Source of the DNA: Streptomyces chrestomyceticus JCM 4735
GTDB taxonomy: Bacteria; Actinomycetota; Actinomycetes; Streptomycetales; Streptomycetaceae
Length of the DNA stretch: 64,000 nt
Direction of reading: 5' to 3'
Assembly (NCBI RefSeq): GCF_003865135.1
Contig: NZ_BHZC01000001.1
Span: 8,928,001-8,992,000, forward strand
The notes below the pieces were generated by a model that saw only the letters and a list, made by a program, of their open reading frames with translations, was not told the origin of the DNA and searched no databases. Positions within the stretch are counted from its first letter, which is position 1, and every line of letters starts with the position of its first letter. Shown piece after piece: positions 8,036 to 16,054 of the stretch. The position numbers and the translations under genes were made by a program.

Positions 8036-9037
8036 TTGCCCGGACATCCCGCCGCCCGCTACACCCGTATGTCGACCCGGTCCGTCGCCCCGGCGGACCG
8101 GGTGGACCTGTGGGAGGACTACAACCGGCAGGCCCTGGTCGGCCTGCGCTGCTCCCCGCACTCCGAGGACGGCCTGCTGGCCACCCAGACCAACACCGGG
8201 CTCGGCAGCCTGCGGCTCGCCGACATCGCGGGCAACGAGCACGTCGTCGAACGCAGCCCGCAGACCTGCCGGACGTCCCCCAAGGACTCGGTCTTCGCCT
8301 CACTGCTCGTCTCCGGCCAGGCGGTCTTCCTGCACAGCGGCGGCTGCTTCACCCTCGGCGCGGGCGACCTGGTCCTCTACGACACCCGCCGCTCGTACCT
8401 GCTCGGCTTCCCCACCACGATGCGCCAGCTCCTCATGGACATCCCCCGCGAGGTGTTCACCGAGCGGTGCCTGCCCGGCGGAGTGCCCGTACCGCTGGTC
8501 TTCAGCAGCGGTACGGCGGCCGAGGCGCCGCTCCTGCGCCGCCTCGAAGCCGTACTGGCCGCCCGTTTCGGCCGCCAGGACCCCGGTGACCCGGTGGCGG
8601 CCGAGCGCCGCGTGCTGGAGCTGGTGCACTGCCTGGCCGTACGCGGCGGCCTGGACGGCACGGACCGGGGCGTCCGGCTGCTGCTCGCCCGGGACCACAT
8701 CGACCGGCACCTCGCCGATCCCCGGCTGTGCGCCGCGCACGTGGCGGCCGCGCTCGGCATCTCCACGCGCCAGTTGAGCCGGGACTTCCGGCAGGCCGGC
8801 CTGAGTCCGTCCCGCCACATCCTCGAACGCCGCCTGGAACGGGCCCGGCAGCAGCTCCGCGACCCGGCGTCGGCCCGGCTGACGGTCGCGGACATCGCCC
8901 ACCGCTGGGGATTCGCCAGCCAGCCGCACTTCACCCGGGTCTTCCGCGAGCACTTCGGCCGGACACCGGGCGAACTCCGCCCGCAGCGCCGGGGCCGGGG
9001 CGACGGGCGAGAGGGAGCCCTCCGCGCGGGGAGCTGA
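8036..9037 (+). CDS. AraC-family transcriptional regulator
   Basis: 333 residues. The N-terminal half resembles the AraC-binding-like (cupin) domain and the C-terminal 100 residues hold two helix-turn-helix motifs (HVAAALGISTRQLSRDF; VADIAHRWGFASQPHFTRVF) with the final FREHFGRTPGELR. The start is TTG: AAGGAGG lies 6 bp before it, and the only early ATG (MSTRSVAP) has no ribosome site. It is probably a regulator of the cupin gene just upstream or of a distant catabolic set. It converges with the secreted protein gene. Confidence 0.87.
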   Translation: MPGHPAARYTRMSTRSVAPADRVDLWEDYNRQALVGLRCSPHSEDGLLATQTNTGLGSLRLADIAGNEHVVERSPQTCRTSPKDSVFASLLVSGQAVFLHSGGCFTLGAGDLVLYDTRRSYLLGFPTTMRQLLMDIPREVFTERCLPGGVPVPLVFSSGTAAEAPLLRRLEAVLAARFGRQDPGDPVAAERRVLELVHCLAVRGGLDGTDRGVRLLLARDHIDRHLADPRLCAAHVAAALGISTRQLSRDFRQAGLSPSRHILERRLERARQQLRDPASARLTVADIAHRWGFASQPHFTRVFREHFGRTPGELRPQRRGRGDGREGALRAGS

Positions 9038-9095
9038 GTGCGCGGAGGGCAGCGGGCCCGTACGGGGTCAGGTGTACGCGATCAGACGTACGGGG

Positions 9096-10607
9096 TCAGT
9101 CGTCCGACAGCGGGACGTTGTAGACGACGCGGCCGTTCAGCTCGGGGTGGGGGCGTACGTACTTGCGGTACGGGGACTCGTTGGAGACCCAGAGCTGTTC
9201 GGTGGCGGGCCAGTACGACAGGTTCTCGGCCGCCGCCGGGGTACGGCTCCACACGCGCACGGCACCGCCGGAGTCGCCCCGGTACAGGCAGTAGGGCTCA
9301 CCGAACACCCGGCGGGCGTCCGGGCACATGGCGGTGAAGTAGAACCGTTCGTCCTGCTGGACGACGCCCTGCGGGCCCGCCAGCGGGACCCGGTACCCGG
9401 CACCGGCCCGCACCAGGCCGCGCTCGTCGGAGCGCAGGAGGTGGGACGACGGGCTCAGCGGCCAGCGCACCACACGGGAGGTCGGCGAGCTGGTCTCGAC
9501 GGTCACCAGCGACGGCGCCAACGACGAACTGTGGTCGATGGAGGCGCCGCTGAAGCACGGCGTCTCGCTCGGCCTGCTCCCGCACCCGTTGCGGCCGATG
9601 AAGGAGTACTGCCCGACCTGCGGCAGCGCCGCCGCCTGCCAGTTGGCGCTCACCGAGCCGCGGCGCACCCCCACGCGCCCGGAGGACGTGGTGGTGGCCC
9701 ACAGGTGGCGTACGTCGAAGACGCGCAGCCGCTCGCTGCTGTAGAGGAAGAGGTAGGGGCCGTACCAGGAGAGGGTGTCGCCGTGGCCCTTCAGGGCGGT
9801 GAATCCGCTCTGGCCGTGCGGGGCGACGAGCAGGGCACTGCGGTACCGCGGCCGTCCTCGGTCGGTGACGTCCGTGAAGGACACCTTCATGAAGTGGTCG
9901 ACCTGCTTGGCGCCGCGCCAGGGCCGGTTCGCGGGGTTGCGCGGGGCGCTGGGGTGGTCGTAGCTGGACGCCCAGCTCGCGGCGACGATGCTGCGGCCCT
10001 GCCAGCGGCCCGAGCGCGGCTCGGCCTCACCGGACCCGGTGAGCCCCTGCGGAACGTACGCCCAGCCCAGGTCGTCCCCCGACCCGCGCTGCCAGCAGAA
10101 GCCGTCGGCGCCGGACAGCGGCACCTTGGTGGGGCAGCGCGACAGGTGCACCGCCGCCTGGGAGCGGGAGTTCAGCCAGGACGTGAGGGCAGCCGGGCGG
10201 AGCTGACGGTGGCGCCGTTCGAGCGCCAGCACGCGCCCGCGGTCCGAGCCGTCGTACCGGAGCTGGAAGCCCTGGTGGCCGATGGGGGTGATGACGCCCC
10301 TGGACCTGCCGCCGGGCATGGCCCGCTGCGGGACCTGCTCGTGCTGGAAGGCCCGCTGCTCGCCCTCGTGGGAGAAGCGCGACGAGTCCGCGGCGGCCGG
10401 CGGCGGCTCCTGGGACGTCGCCGCCGGGGCGCCGACCGTGAGGGCGGCCGCCAACGACCCTACGGCGGCCACCAGGGCTGTACACCGAGAAAACTTCAAT
10501 TCTACCAGCCACTCTTTCCGCAATTCCGTCCCCGGACCGCACGCACGGCGGCGCGAAGGCGCGGCACGGTGCGGATGCGGGGCGGGGGGAGGTGGTTGCA
10601 GCGTCAT
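9096..10607 (-). CDS. Secreted protein of unknown function
   Basis: Up to 503 residues. A hydrophobic segment (ALVAAVGSLAAALTVGAP) followed by an Ala/Ser site predicts export, but it starts about 45 residues in, so either the n-region is long or translation starts at an internal TTG (10517 or 10499). I kept the ATG at 10607, which has GGGGAG just upstream. The mature part is rich in Trp, Tyr and Gly with several Cys pairs, suggesting an extracellular beta-rich or propeller-like fold. A GDSGG string occurs near the C-terminus but no matching His/Asp context was recognised. I do not recognise the family. Confidence 0.55.
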   Translation of the reverse strand: MTLQPPPPAPHPHRAAPSRRRACGPGTELRKEWLVELKFSRCTALVAAVGSLAAALTVGAPAATSQEPPPAAADSSRFSHEGEQRAFQHEQVPQRAMPGGRSRGVITPIGHQGFQLRYDGSDRGRVLALERRHRQLRPAALTSWLNSRSQAAVHLSRCPTKVPLSGADGFCWQRGSGDDLGWAYVPQGLTGSGEAEPRSGRWQGRSIVAASWASSYDHPSAPRNPANRPWRGAKQVDHFMKVSFTDVTDRGRPRYRSALLVAPHGQSGFTALKGHGDTLSWYGPYLFLYSSERLRVFDVRHLWATTTSSGRVGVRRGSVSANWQAAALPQVGQYSFIGRNGCGSRPSETPCFSGASIDHSSSLAPSLVTVETSSPTSRVVRWPLSPSSHLLRSDERGLVRAGAGYRVPLAGPQGVVQQDERFYFTAMCPDARRVFGEPYCLYRGDSGGAVRVWSRTPAAAENLSYWPATEQLWVSNESPYRKYVRPHPELNGRVVYNVPLSDD

Positions 10608-10862
10608 GGGGCTCCCCGAATGGCAGCTCCCTGATCACGGCAGAAAGGATTCCACTGATGGGGCGCCTTGGTGGAGTAGGTCGGCGTCAACAGGCGCGTA
10701 CTTCACCCGTACGAGGTAGGGGTGGCGAGGACGGTGCTGGTGCTGAAACGTTTTCGTCGGAAAATAGGATGAGCTTTTGAAAAGGTAATGGGAGCGCTCG
10801 GCATTCTCCGGCGCGCTGTTGTTCCCCCGCATATCCGGGCTGGGTACGCCGCCGGAATGCGC

Positions 10863-10893
10863 CGCCGCCCCGCGGGCATTCCACGGGGCGGCG
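10863..10893 (-). terminator. Stem-loop terminator after the RNase H gene
   Basis: CGCCGCCCCG, an 11-nt loop, then CGGGGCGGCG, a perfect 10-bp stem. It starts 10 bp beyond the stop of the minus-strand RNase H gene. Confidence 0.65.
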
Positions 10894-10902
10894 CGTACGG
10901 TG

Positions 10903-11607
10903 CTATCCGGCCGCTCCGGCGCACGCGGGGTGCCCCCACCCGTCCGGATTCTTCGCGATCGTCTCGCCCTTGCCGTACGCCTGTCCGCACCGGCACTGGC
11001 CGGGGAACCGCGCCTTGACGGAACCGCCCCGCGGCCGCGGGCTCTTGCCCGCCCGCGCGGACGGGACACGGGCGGCCGACGGCTGCCGGGACCGCCCGCC
11101 GGACGCCGCGCCGGCCGGTTCCGGCGCGGGGAGCGCGGAGCCGAGGGCGCTGCTGATGGCCTGCTGGGTACGCGCGGTCTCGCTGGCCGCGCCGTCCGCC
11201 GCCGCGTTCAGCGGGTCGCCGTCGACCTGGTGGGCCGGTACGTAGACGAACTCCACCGACCGCCCGGTGAGCAGCTCGTCGATGCCGACGATCAGGTCAC
11301 GGTTGGCCACCGGCTTGCCCGCCGCGGTCTTCCAGCCCTTCTTCCGCCAGCCCGGCAGCCAGGTGGTGACCGCCTTCATCGCGTACTGCGAGTCCATCCG
11401 CACCTGGAGCGGTACGGCGGGGTCGGTGGCCGCCAACAGCTCCCGCAGCGCGGTCAGTTCCGCCACGTTGTTGGTCGCGGTTCCCAGCGGGCCGGCCGCC
11501 CAGCGCTCCACCGTTCCCGCGCCGTCCCCGACGACCCATGCCCAGGCCGCGGGCCCGGGGTTCCCTTTCGACGCCCCGTCGCACGCGGCTGTGATCTGTT
11601 CTGCCAT
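10903..11607 (-). CDS. rnhA: Ribonuclease HI with an extra C-terminal Cys/His tail
   Basis: 234 residues. Residues 1-145 form an RNase H fold with the catalytic carboxylates Asp10 (CDGASKGNPG), Glu50 (NNVAEL), Asp72 (RMDSQYA) and Asp138 (AADGAA), plus His126. It cleaves RNA in RNA-DNA hybrids. The remaining 90 residues are an Ala/Ser/Pro linker and a small conserved-looking motif CRCGQ...GWGHPACA (Cys205, Cys207, His226, Cys229) that could bind zinc. The ATG at MAEQITA is chosen by homology. It stands alone between the lipase and secreted-protein genes. Confidence 0.88.
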   Translation of the reverse strand: MAEQITAACDGASKGNPGPAAWAWVVGDGAGTVERWAAGPLGTATNNVAELTALRELLAATDPAVPLQVRMDSQYAMKAVTTWLPGWRKKGWKTAAGKPVANRDLIVGIDELLTGRSVEFVYVPAHQVDGDPLNAAADGAASETARTQQAISSALGSALPAPEPAGAASGGRSRQPSAARVPSARAGKSPRPRGGSVKARFPGQCRCGQAYGKGETIAKNPDGWGHPACAGAAG

Positions 11608-11715
11608 CCCTCGATACTGCCAGCCTTCGCGGCCCGCGCTGACCACCGGCCCGTCGGGCACCCGGAGCCCCGGTGGGCAGACGGCCGGGCGCCTGCCCAC
11701 CGGGGCCGTACCGGC

Positions 11716-12777
11716 TCAGCAGGTGGGGCGCTGCGCGTGGGCCGGGTCGAGGGCGTTCTGGACGAGGCGGGTCGCCGTCCGGTCGTAGGTGATGTTGATG
11801 TGGGCGGTGGTGTTGACGAGACAGTGGCTCTGGATCGTCTGGTTGCTGACGTTGCGCGCCGGGGCCAGGAACGCCGAGGTGTACGGGGTCACCACCTCGT
11901 CGTACCAGGTGGCGATCACGGTGTAGTCGACGGCCGGATCGGTCTCGCCGCCCGCGTTCAGCTCCTTCAGGAAGCGCGAGCCGACGATCTGCTGCTCGCA
12001 GGCGGGACAGGCCGCGCCGACGACGGCGTCCGCGCCGGGGACCAGGCGGGCCAGCAGGCCGAGGCCGAGCAGCAAGGTGCCGTGGTTGGACGGGACGAGG
12101 GCCACCAGGCGGCCGACCTTCGCCGCCCCGCCCAGGTTCTTGATGTAGTGCCGCGGCATCATGCCGCCCTGCGAGTGCCCGACGATGTCGACCTTGTCCG
12201 CGCCGGTCGCCGCCCGCACCCGGTCGACGAACGCGGCGAGCTGCCCCGCCGAGGCGGCGATGTCGCCGGTGGCCAGGACCGGGCCCTGGGACCCGCCGTA
12301 GTTGAGGGCGAAGACGCAGTACCCGTCGTCCTTGAGCTTGGGGGAGAGGGCGGCCCAGTTGGCGTACCGGTTCTCGAAGGTGCCGTGGACGAGGACGACC
12401 GGGCGGGGGTGCGCCGGGCCCGGCTTGCACGTCCAGTCGTTGGCGCCGGTGGGGAGGACGGTCGGGCGGGTCGTGGAGTAGAGGAAGGCGGACAGGAAGT
12501 TGCCTTGCGGCGGGCCGATGGGGTCGGCGGTCGTGGAGGTGCCCGGGGCGGCGGTCCCGGACGCGGCGGGCGCGGCTCGGCCTGCCGGAGCTTGAGCGGT
12601 CGGTGTGGTCGGCGCGGACGGCGCGGCCCGGCCGCCCGGTGCCTCGGCCGTCGTCCGTGCCGTCGCGGGTGCCGCGGTCGCGCCGGCCAGTAGCAGGCCG
12701 GCCGCCACCGCGAGCCCGGTCAGCGCGGCGGTCGGCCGTCTCCGGTGTCTTGCGCGCATGGTCCCGTTGCTGCGCAT
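11716..12777 (-). CDS. Secreted alpha/beta-hydrolase, triacylglycerol lipase type
   Basis: 353 residues. A twin-Arg-rich start and hydrophobic segment (residues 18-35) give a signal peptide, then a low-complexity Ala/Pro/Thr region to about residue 88. The catalytic domain has the oxyanion strand PVVLVHGTF (127-134) and the nucleophile elbow GHSQGG (Ser202). This is the layout of Streptomyces extracellular lipases and esterases. Cys pairs (CPAC near 260, and a terminal Cys) suggest disulphides. A second in-frame ATG six codons in is an alternative start. Confidence 0.85.
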   Translation of the reverse strand: MRSNGTMRARHRRRPTAALTGLAVAAGLLLAGATAAPATARTTAEAPGGRAAPSAPTTPTAQAPAGRAAPAASGTAAPGTSTTADPIGPPQGNFLSAFLYSTTRPTVLPTGANDWTCKPGPAHPRPVVLVHGTFENRYANWAALSPKLKDDGYCVFALNYGGSQGPVLATGDIAASAGQLAAFVDRVRAATGADKVDIVGHSQGGMMPRHYIKNLGGAAKVGRLVALVPSNHGTLLLGLGLLARLVPGADAVVGAACPACEQQIVGSRFLKELNAGGETDPAVDYTVIATWYDEVVTPYTSAFLAPARNVSNQTIQSHCLVNTTAHINITYDRTATRLVQNALDPAHAQRPTC

Positions 12778-13147
12778 CAGTTGTTCTCCTCATGCCGTGG
12801 TTCGGTACGGGCGCCACAAGGGCGGACGCCACGGCGCCGGACCTGCGTACCGGGGCCACGTGGTGCGTGCGGGCGGCTCCGAGAAGCTACCGGCGCGTAA
12901 CGTCGGGACCACGTTCGCGCCGTACGGCCCGCGGCACCAGGGAAAACGGCGAGGAGAGGGGAAAGGTGTCACCTGCGTGACACTTCCGTACATCGCCGGG
13001 TCAGCCGCCGCAGCGCGCATACAGCGGTCCGGCGGCGGTACGGCGCGCGACCGCCTGCACGAGGCTGGACCGGCGGGGCCGGGAGGGGGCACGATCCCGG
13101 CCCGGGGACATGCGTGTCCCGCCGCCCACGTCCGGAGGAGGCCCGCG
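12778..13147. other. 370-bp divergent intergenic region with one palindrome
   Basis: Separates the lipase and the PucR-like gene. It contains one clear signal, the 18-bp inverted repeat GTGTCAC-N4-GTGACAC at 12966-12983, about 165 bp before the PucR-like start. I see no convincing -35/-10 pair and no additional gene. Confidence 0.5.
12966..12983. promoter_or_regulatory. Perfect inverted repeat GTGTCAC-N4-GTGACAC
   Basis: Seven-base perfect arms around CTGC in the divergent lipase/PucR-like region. The size and symmetry suit a dimeric regulator. The binding protein is unknown; the neighbouring PucR-like protein is one candidate. Confidence 0.45.
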
Positions 13148-14353
13148 ATGCTCAGTCCGCCGGGTGACACGTTCGCGCGCGGCCCCTGGCACGAACTGCC
13201 CGCGGCGTTCGGCGCGTTGCTGCGGCCCCGGATCGACGCCATCGCCTCCGGGATGGTCGAGGCCATCCGCCAGGAGGTGCCCGCCTACCGGCGCCCGCTC
13301 GACTCCTCCGTGGGCCGGGACCTGGTCGCTTCGGTGTGCCGCGCGATGCGCCAGTTCGCGGAGCTGACGGAGGCCCCGGAGAGCGCACAGGACCACCATG
13401 TACGGCATTTCCGCCGTCTGGGGCGCGTGGAGTTCCTCAACGGGCGCACCACGGACGGGCTCCAGGCCGCCTTCCGGGTCGGCGCGCGGGTGGGCGGCCG
13501 CCGGTACGCCGAGATCGCCCGTACGGCCTCGCTGCCCGCCGAGATCGTCCTGCCGCTGCACGAAGCCGTACTGACCCACATCAACGCCCTGTCCAACGAG
13601 GCGGTCAAGGGTTTCGTCGCCGCCCAGGCCCACGCGGAGGACGAGGTGCAGCGCAGCCGGCGGGCCCTGGCGCAGGCGCTGCTGGAACAGCCGCACGGCG
13701 CGGCCCGCGAACCGCTCGAACCCCTGGCGGCGCGGGCCCGCTGGCCGCTGCCCGCCCAGGTCGCCTGCCTCGTCGTCCGCGGTGCGGCGGGCAGCCGCCG
13801 CACCGTGCCGTGGCCGGACGCGCTGGTGCTGCCGCGCGGCGCCGACCTCGTGGCGGTCCTCCCGGAGCCGGCCGGCGGCGGCCCCGCCGGGACCGCGGAC
13901 GTACGCGCCGCGGTCCGCGGGCGCACCGCGGCGCTCGGACCGGCCGTCGCGCCGCACGACGCCTGGGTGTCCCTCGTCTGCGTACGGCTCGCGCTCAACC
14001 ACCACCGGGACACGGGAGCGCCGGACGGCGAGTTCCTGGTCGTCGGCGACCGGCTGGCCGACGTCCACCTGCTCGGCGGCGCGCCCATCGGGCGCCTGCT
14101 GGGGGACCGGACGCTGGGTGTCCTCGACGGGCTGCCCGCGGGCCGGGCGGCACGGCTGGCGGAGACGCTCGAAGCGCTCCTGATGTCCTGGGGCCGTACC
14201 GCCCCCGAGGTCGCCCGGGCCCTCGGCATCCACCCGCAGACGGCACGCAAGCGCCTGCGCCACTTGGACGTGCTCTTCGACGGCCGGCTCGCCGACCCCG
14301 GATTCCGCTTCGAGGCGCTGCTGGCGCTGCGCACCCGGGCGCTACGGGGCTGA
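13148..14353 (+). CDS. PucR-family transcriptional regulator (C-terminal helix-turn-helix)
   Basis: 401 residues. The N-terminal part resembles the helical sensor domain found in many Streptomyces PucR-like regulators (DDHHVRHFRRLGRVEFLNG region). The C-terminus carries the HTH_30 pattern TAPEVARALGIHPQTARKRLRHLD, typical of PucR/CdaR proteins. GGAGGAGG sits 6-7 bp before the ATG. The targets are unknown. It is divergent from the lipase gene, with a palindromic site between them. Confidence 0.82.
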   Translation: MLSPPGDTFARGPWHELPAAFGALLRPRIDAIASGMVEAIRQEVPAYRRPLDSSVGRDLVASVCRAMRQFAELTEAPESAQDHHVRHFRRLGRVEFLNGRTTDGLQAAFRVGARVGGRRYAEIARTASLPAEIVLPLHEAVLTHINALSNEAVKGFVAAQAHAEDEVQRSRRALAQALLEQPHGAAREPLEPLAARARWPLPAQVACLVVRGAAGSRRTVPWPDALVLPRGADLVAVLPEPAGGGPAGTADVRAAVRGRTAALGPAVAPHDAWVSLVCVRLALNHHRDTGAPDGEFLVVGDRLADVHLLGGAPIGRLLGDRTLGVLDGLPAGRAARLAETLEALLMSWGRTAPEVARALGIHPQTARKRLRHLDVLFDGRLADPGFRFEALLALRTRALRG

Positions 14354-14388
14354 GCCGTGCGGGCCGTGCGGACGGGACGGCCCGGCGC

Positions 14389-14718
14389 TCACTCCTTCAG
14401 CGGGTCGTGGCCGATGTCCATCAGGCCGTGGCGCCAGTCCGCGCCGCCGGCCTTCGGGTCCGTACCTTCCGGGTGCTGGCTGCCGACGATCTCCACGACG
14501 CGCCGCATCGCCTCGGCGTCGCTCTCGGTGAGGTCCGTGCGGCGCTTGCCCAGGATCTCCAGCACCTGCCGTCCCAGGGGCCGCCCGGCCCGGTCGGGCA
14601 CCTCCTCGCTGTTCTCGCCCGCGGCCTCGACGCTCAGCCATTCCCGCAGCTCACGCGAGGTCATGTTGACGGCCTTGTGGAACTCGTCCCACAGCCCGTC
14701 GTCGATCTGCGCTGTCAT
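14389..14718 (-). CDS. DUF3140 family protein
   Basis: 109 residues. The start DDGLWDEFHKAVNMTSRELREWL and the later LGRQVLEILGKRRTDLT pattern match the small actinobacterial DUF3140 proteins. They have no known function; the family's charge pattern suggests a DNA-associated or stress role, which is only a guess. CCAGGAGG lies close to the ATG. Monocistronic, converging with the PucR-like gene. Confidence 0.82.
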   Translation of the reverse strand: MTAQIDDGLWDEFHKAVNMTSRELREWLSVEAAGENSEEVPDRAGRPLGRQVLEILGKRRTDLTESDAEAMRRVVEIVGSQHPEGTDPKAGGADWRHGLMDIGHDPLKE

Positions 14719-14791
14719 GGACGCCTCCTGGAGATCGTTTCGAACGTACGCACACTGGGTGTCCGGTGGCCCGCCCGGACAAACCCGCCGC

Positions 14792-15754
14792 TCACCCGCG
14801 CAGCCCCACCAGCACCGGCCGGTGGTCGCTGCCGAGGCGGTCCGGGAGCACGGTGGCCCCGGTGGCGTGCAGCCCGCGGACCAGGACGTGGTCGATGCGG
14901 ACCAGCGGGAACGCCGCGGGCCAGGTGAAACCGGGGCCCCGCCCGGCGTCGCGCTGGGCCGAGGCGAGCTGCCGGGCCAGCGGCGCCAGGCCCCGGTCGC
15001 GCAGACTGCCGTTGAGGTCGCCCAGCAGCACCACGCGCGCGGCCCGGTCCGCGCCGATCCGGGACGCCAGCTCGGCCGCGCTGCGGTCCCGCGCCTCTAT
15101 GGTGAAGCCCGCGTCGGCACGGACCCGTACCGACGGCAGGCGAACGGCGTAGAAGGCGGTGTCGCCTCCGGGGGTGCGGACCAGGGCCCGTATGGCGTGC
15201 GGCCAGGCGCCGCCCAGGTCCAGGGGCGCCACCTCACTCACCGGGTAACGCGACCACAGACCCAGGGTGTTCGCCGTGGTGTGGTGGGGGTAGGCCGCGC
15301 CGAGCGCCTTCTCGTACGCGGGCAGGGCGGACGCCGGGACCTTCTCCAGCGCCACCACGTCGGCGCCCGTGCCGGTCACCTGCCGGGCGATGTCGGCCGG
15401 GGAGGTGCGGTCGCCGCCGACGTTGTACGTCAGGACGTGGAAGTCGGCCCGCGCGCCGTCCCCGCCCGGAAGGTAGCCCGGCAGGAACTGACAGGCCCAC
15501 ACCACCGCGGGCACCAGCGCCGCGGCCACCCCGGCCACGGAGCGCCGCAGCGCCGCCCACCCGAGCAGGACCGGGACCGCGGCGCCGAACCAGGGCAGCG
15601 CGGTCTCGACCAGGCTGCCCAGGTGGCCCGGCGTGTTGGGCAGCAGGCCGGGGAAGGCCAGCAGGGCGGCGAGGAGCAGGGCCGGTACGGCCGTGAGGAG
15701 GCCGGGCCGCCGGTCCTCGGTGGCGCCTCGGGCTGGCCCCCGCCCGTTCACCAA
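14792..15754 (-). CDS. Membrane-anchored endonuclease/exonuclease/phosphatase-family protein
   Basis: 320 residues. Three hydrophobic segments fill residues 20-95. The rest is an EEP domain: DFHVLTYNVGGD, VVALEKV (metal-binding Glu), VVLLGDLNGS (Asp/Asn pair) and the end LGSDHRPVLV (catalytic Asp-His). Streptomyces paralogues of this type are membrane-bound with the catalytic domain predicted outside; the substrate may be a phosphoester or nucleic acid. Its start overlaps the small membrane protein gene by 7 bp, so the two are co-expressed. Confidence 0.83.
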   Translation of the reverse strand: MVNGRGPARGATEDRRPGLLTAVPALLLAALLAFPGLLPNTPGHLGSLVETALPWFGAAVPVLLGWAALRRSVAGVAAALVPAVVWACQFLPGYLPGGDGARADFHVLTYNVGGDRTSPADIARQVTGTGADVVALEKVPASALPAYEKALGAAYPHHTTANTLGLWSRYPVSEVAPLDLGGAWPHAIRALVRTPGGDTAFYAVRLPSVRVRADAGFTIEARDRSAAELASRIGADRAARVVLLGDLNGSLRDRGLAPLARQLASAQRDAGRGPGFTWPAAFPLVRIDHVLVRGLHATGATVLPDRLGSDHRPVLVGLRG

Positions 15755-15996
15755 CGCCGTCCGTCCGTACGGCGCGAGAGGCAGCGCCGGCCCGCGACGG
15801 CGAACCCGACCGCGGTGCAGCCGGCCCCCAGGAGCCCCGCGCAGATCAGCCGGGTGGCGGTCGGCGGCGACAGGGCGACGGCGGTCACCACCACCGCCGG
15901 GAGGACGGCCACGGCGAACAGGGCGCGGAGGCCCTCCGCGACGCCGGTGGGGTGTCCGGACGAGCCGGGTGCGGTCTTGCGCTGGGGCTGATGCAT
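15748..15996 (-). CDS. Small two-helix membrane protein
   Basis: 82 residues with two hydrophobic stretches (about 24-43 and 49-68) and a basic C-terminus. No family recognised. It ends 7 bp inside the following EEP gene, and GAGGAGAAGC lies just upstream of its ATG. The coupling suggests it assists or anchors the membrane EEP protein. Confidence 0.65.
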   Translation of the reverse strand: MHQPQRKTAPGSSGHPTGVAEGLRALFAVAVLPAVVVTAVALSPPTATRLICAGLLGAGCTAVGFAVAGRRCLSRRTDGRRW

Positions 15997-16054
15997 GGTG
16001 CTTCTCCTCGGGTACGGGCCGGAGGTCTTCTCGGGCGCCCGGGTGGCCAGGCGT

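Noticed and set aside
9096..10607. GDSGG string suggesting a trypsin-like protease
   Set aside because: No His/Asp catalytic context or S1 fold pattern was recognised; likely coincidence in a Gly-rich protein.
12966..12983. Crp site
   Set aside because: The half-site order and spacing do not match the Streptomyces Crp pattern GTG-N6-GNCAC.
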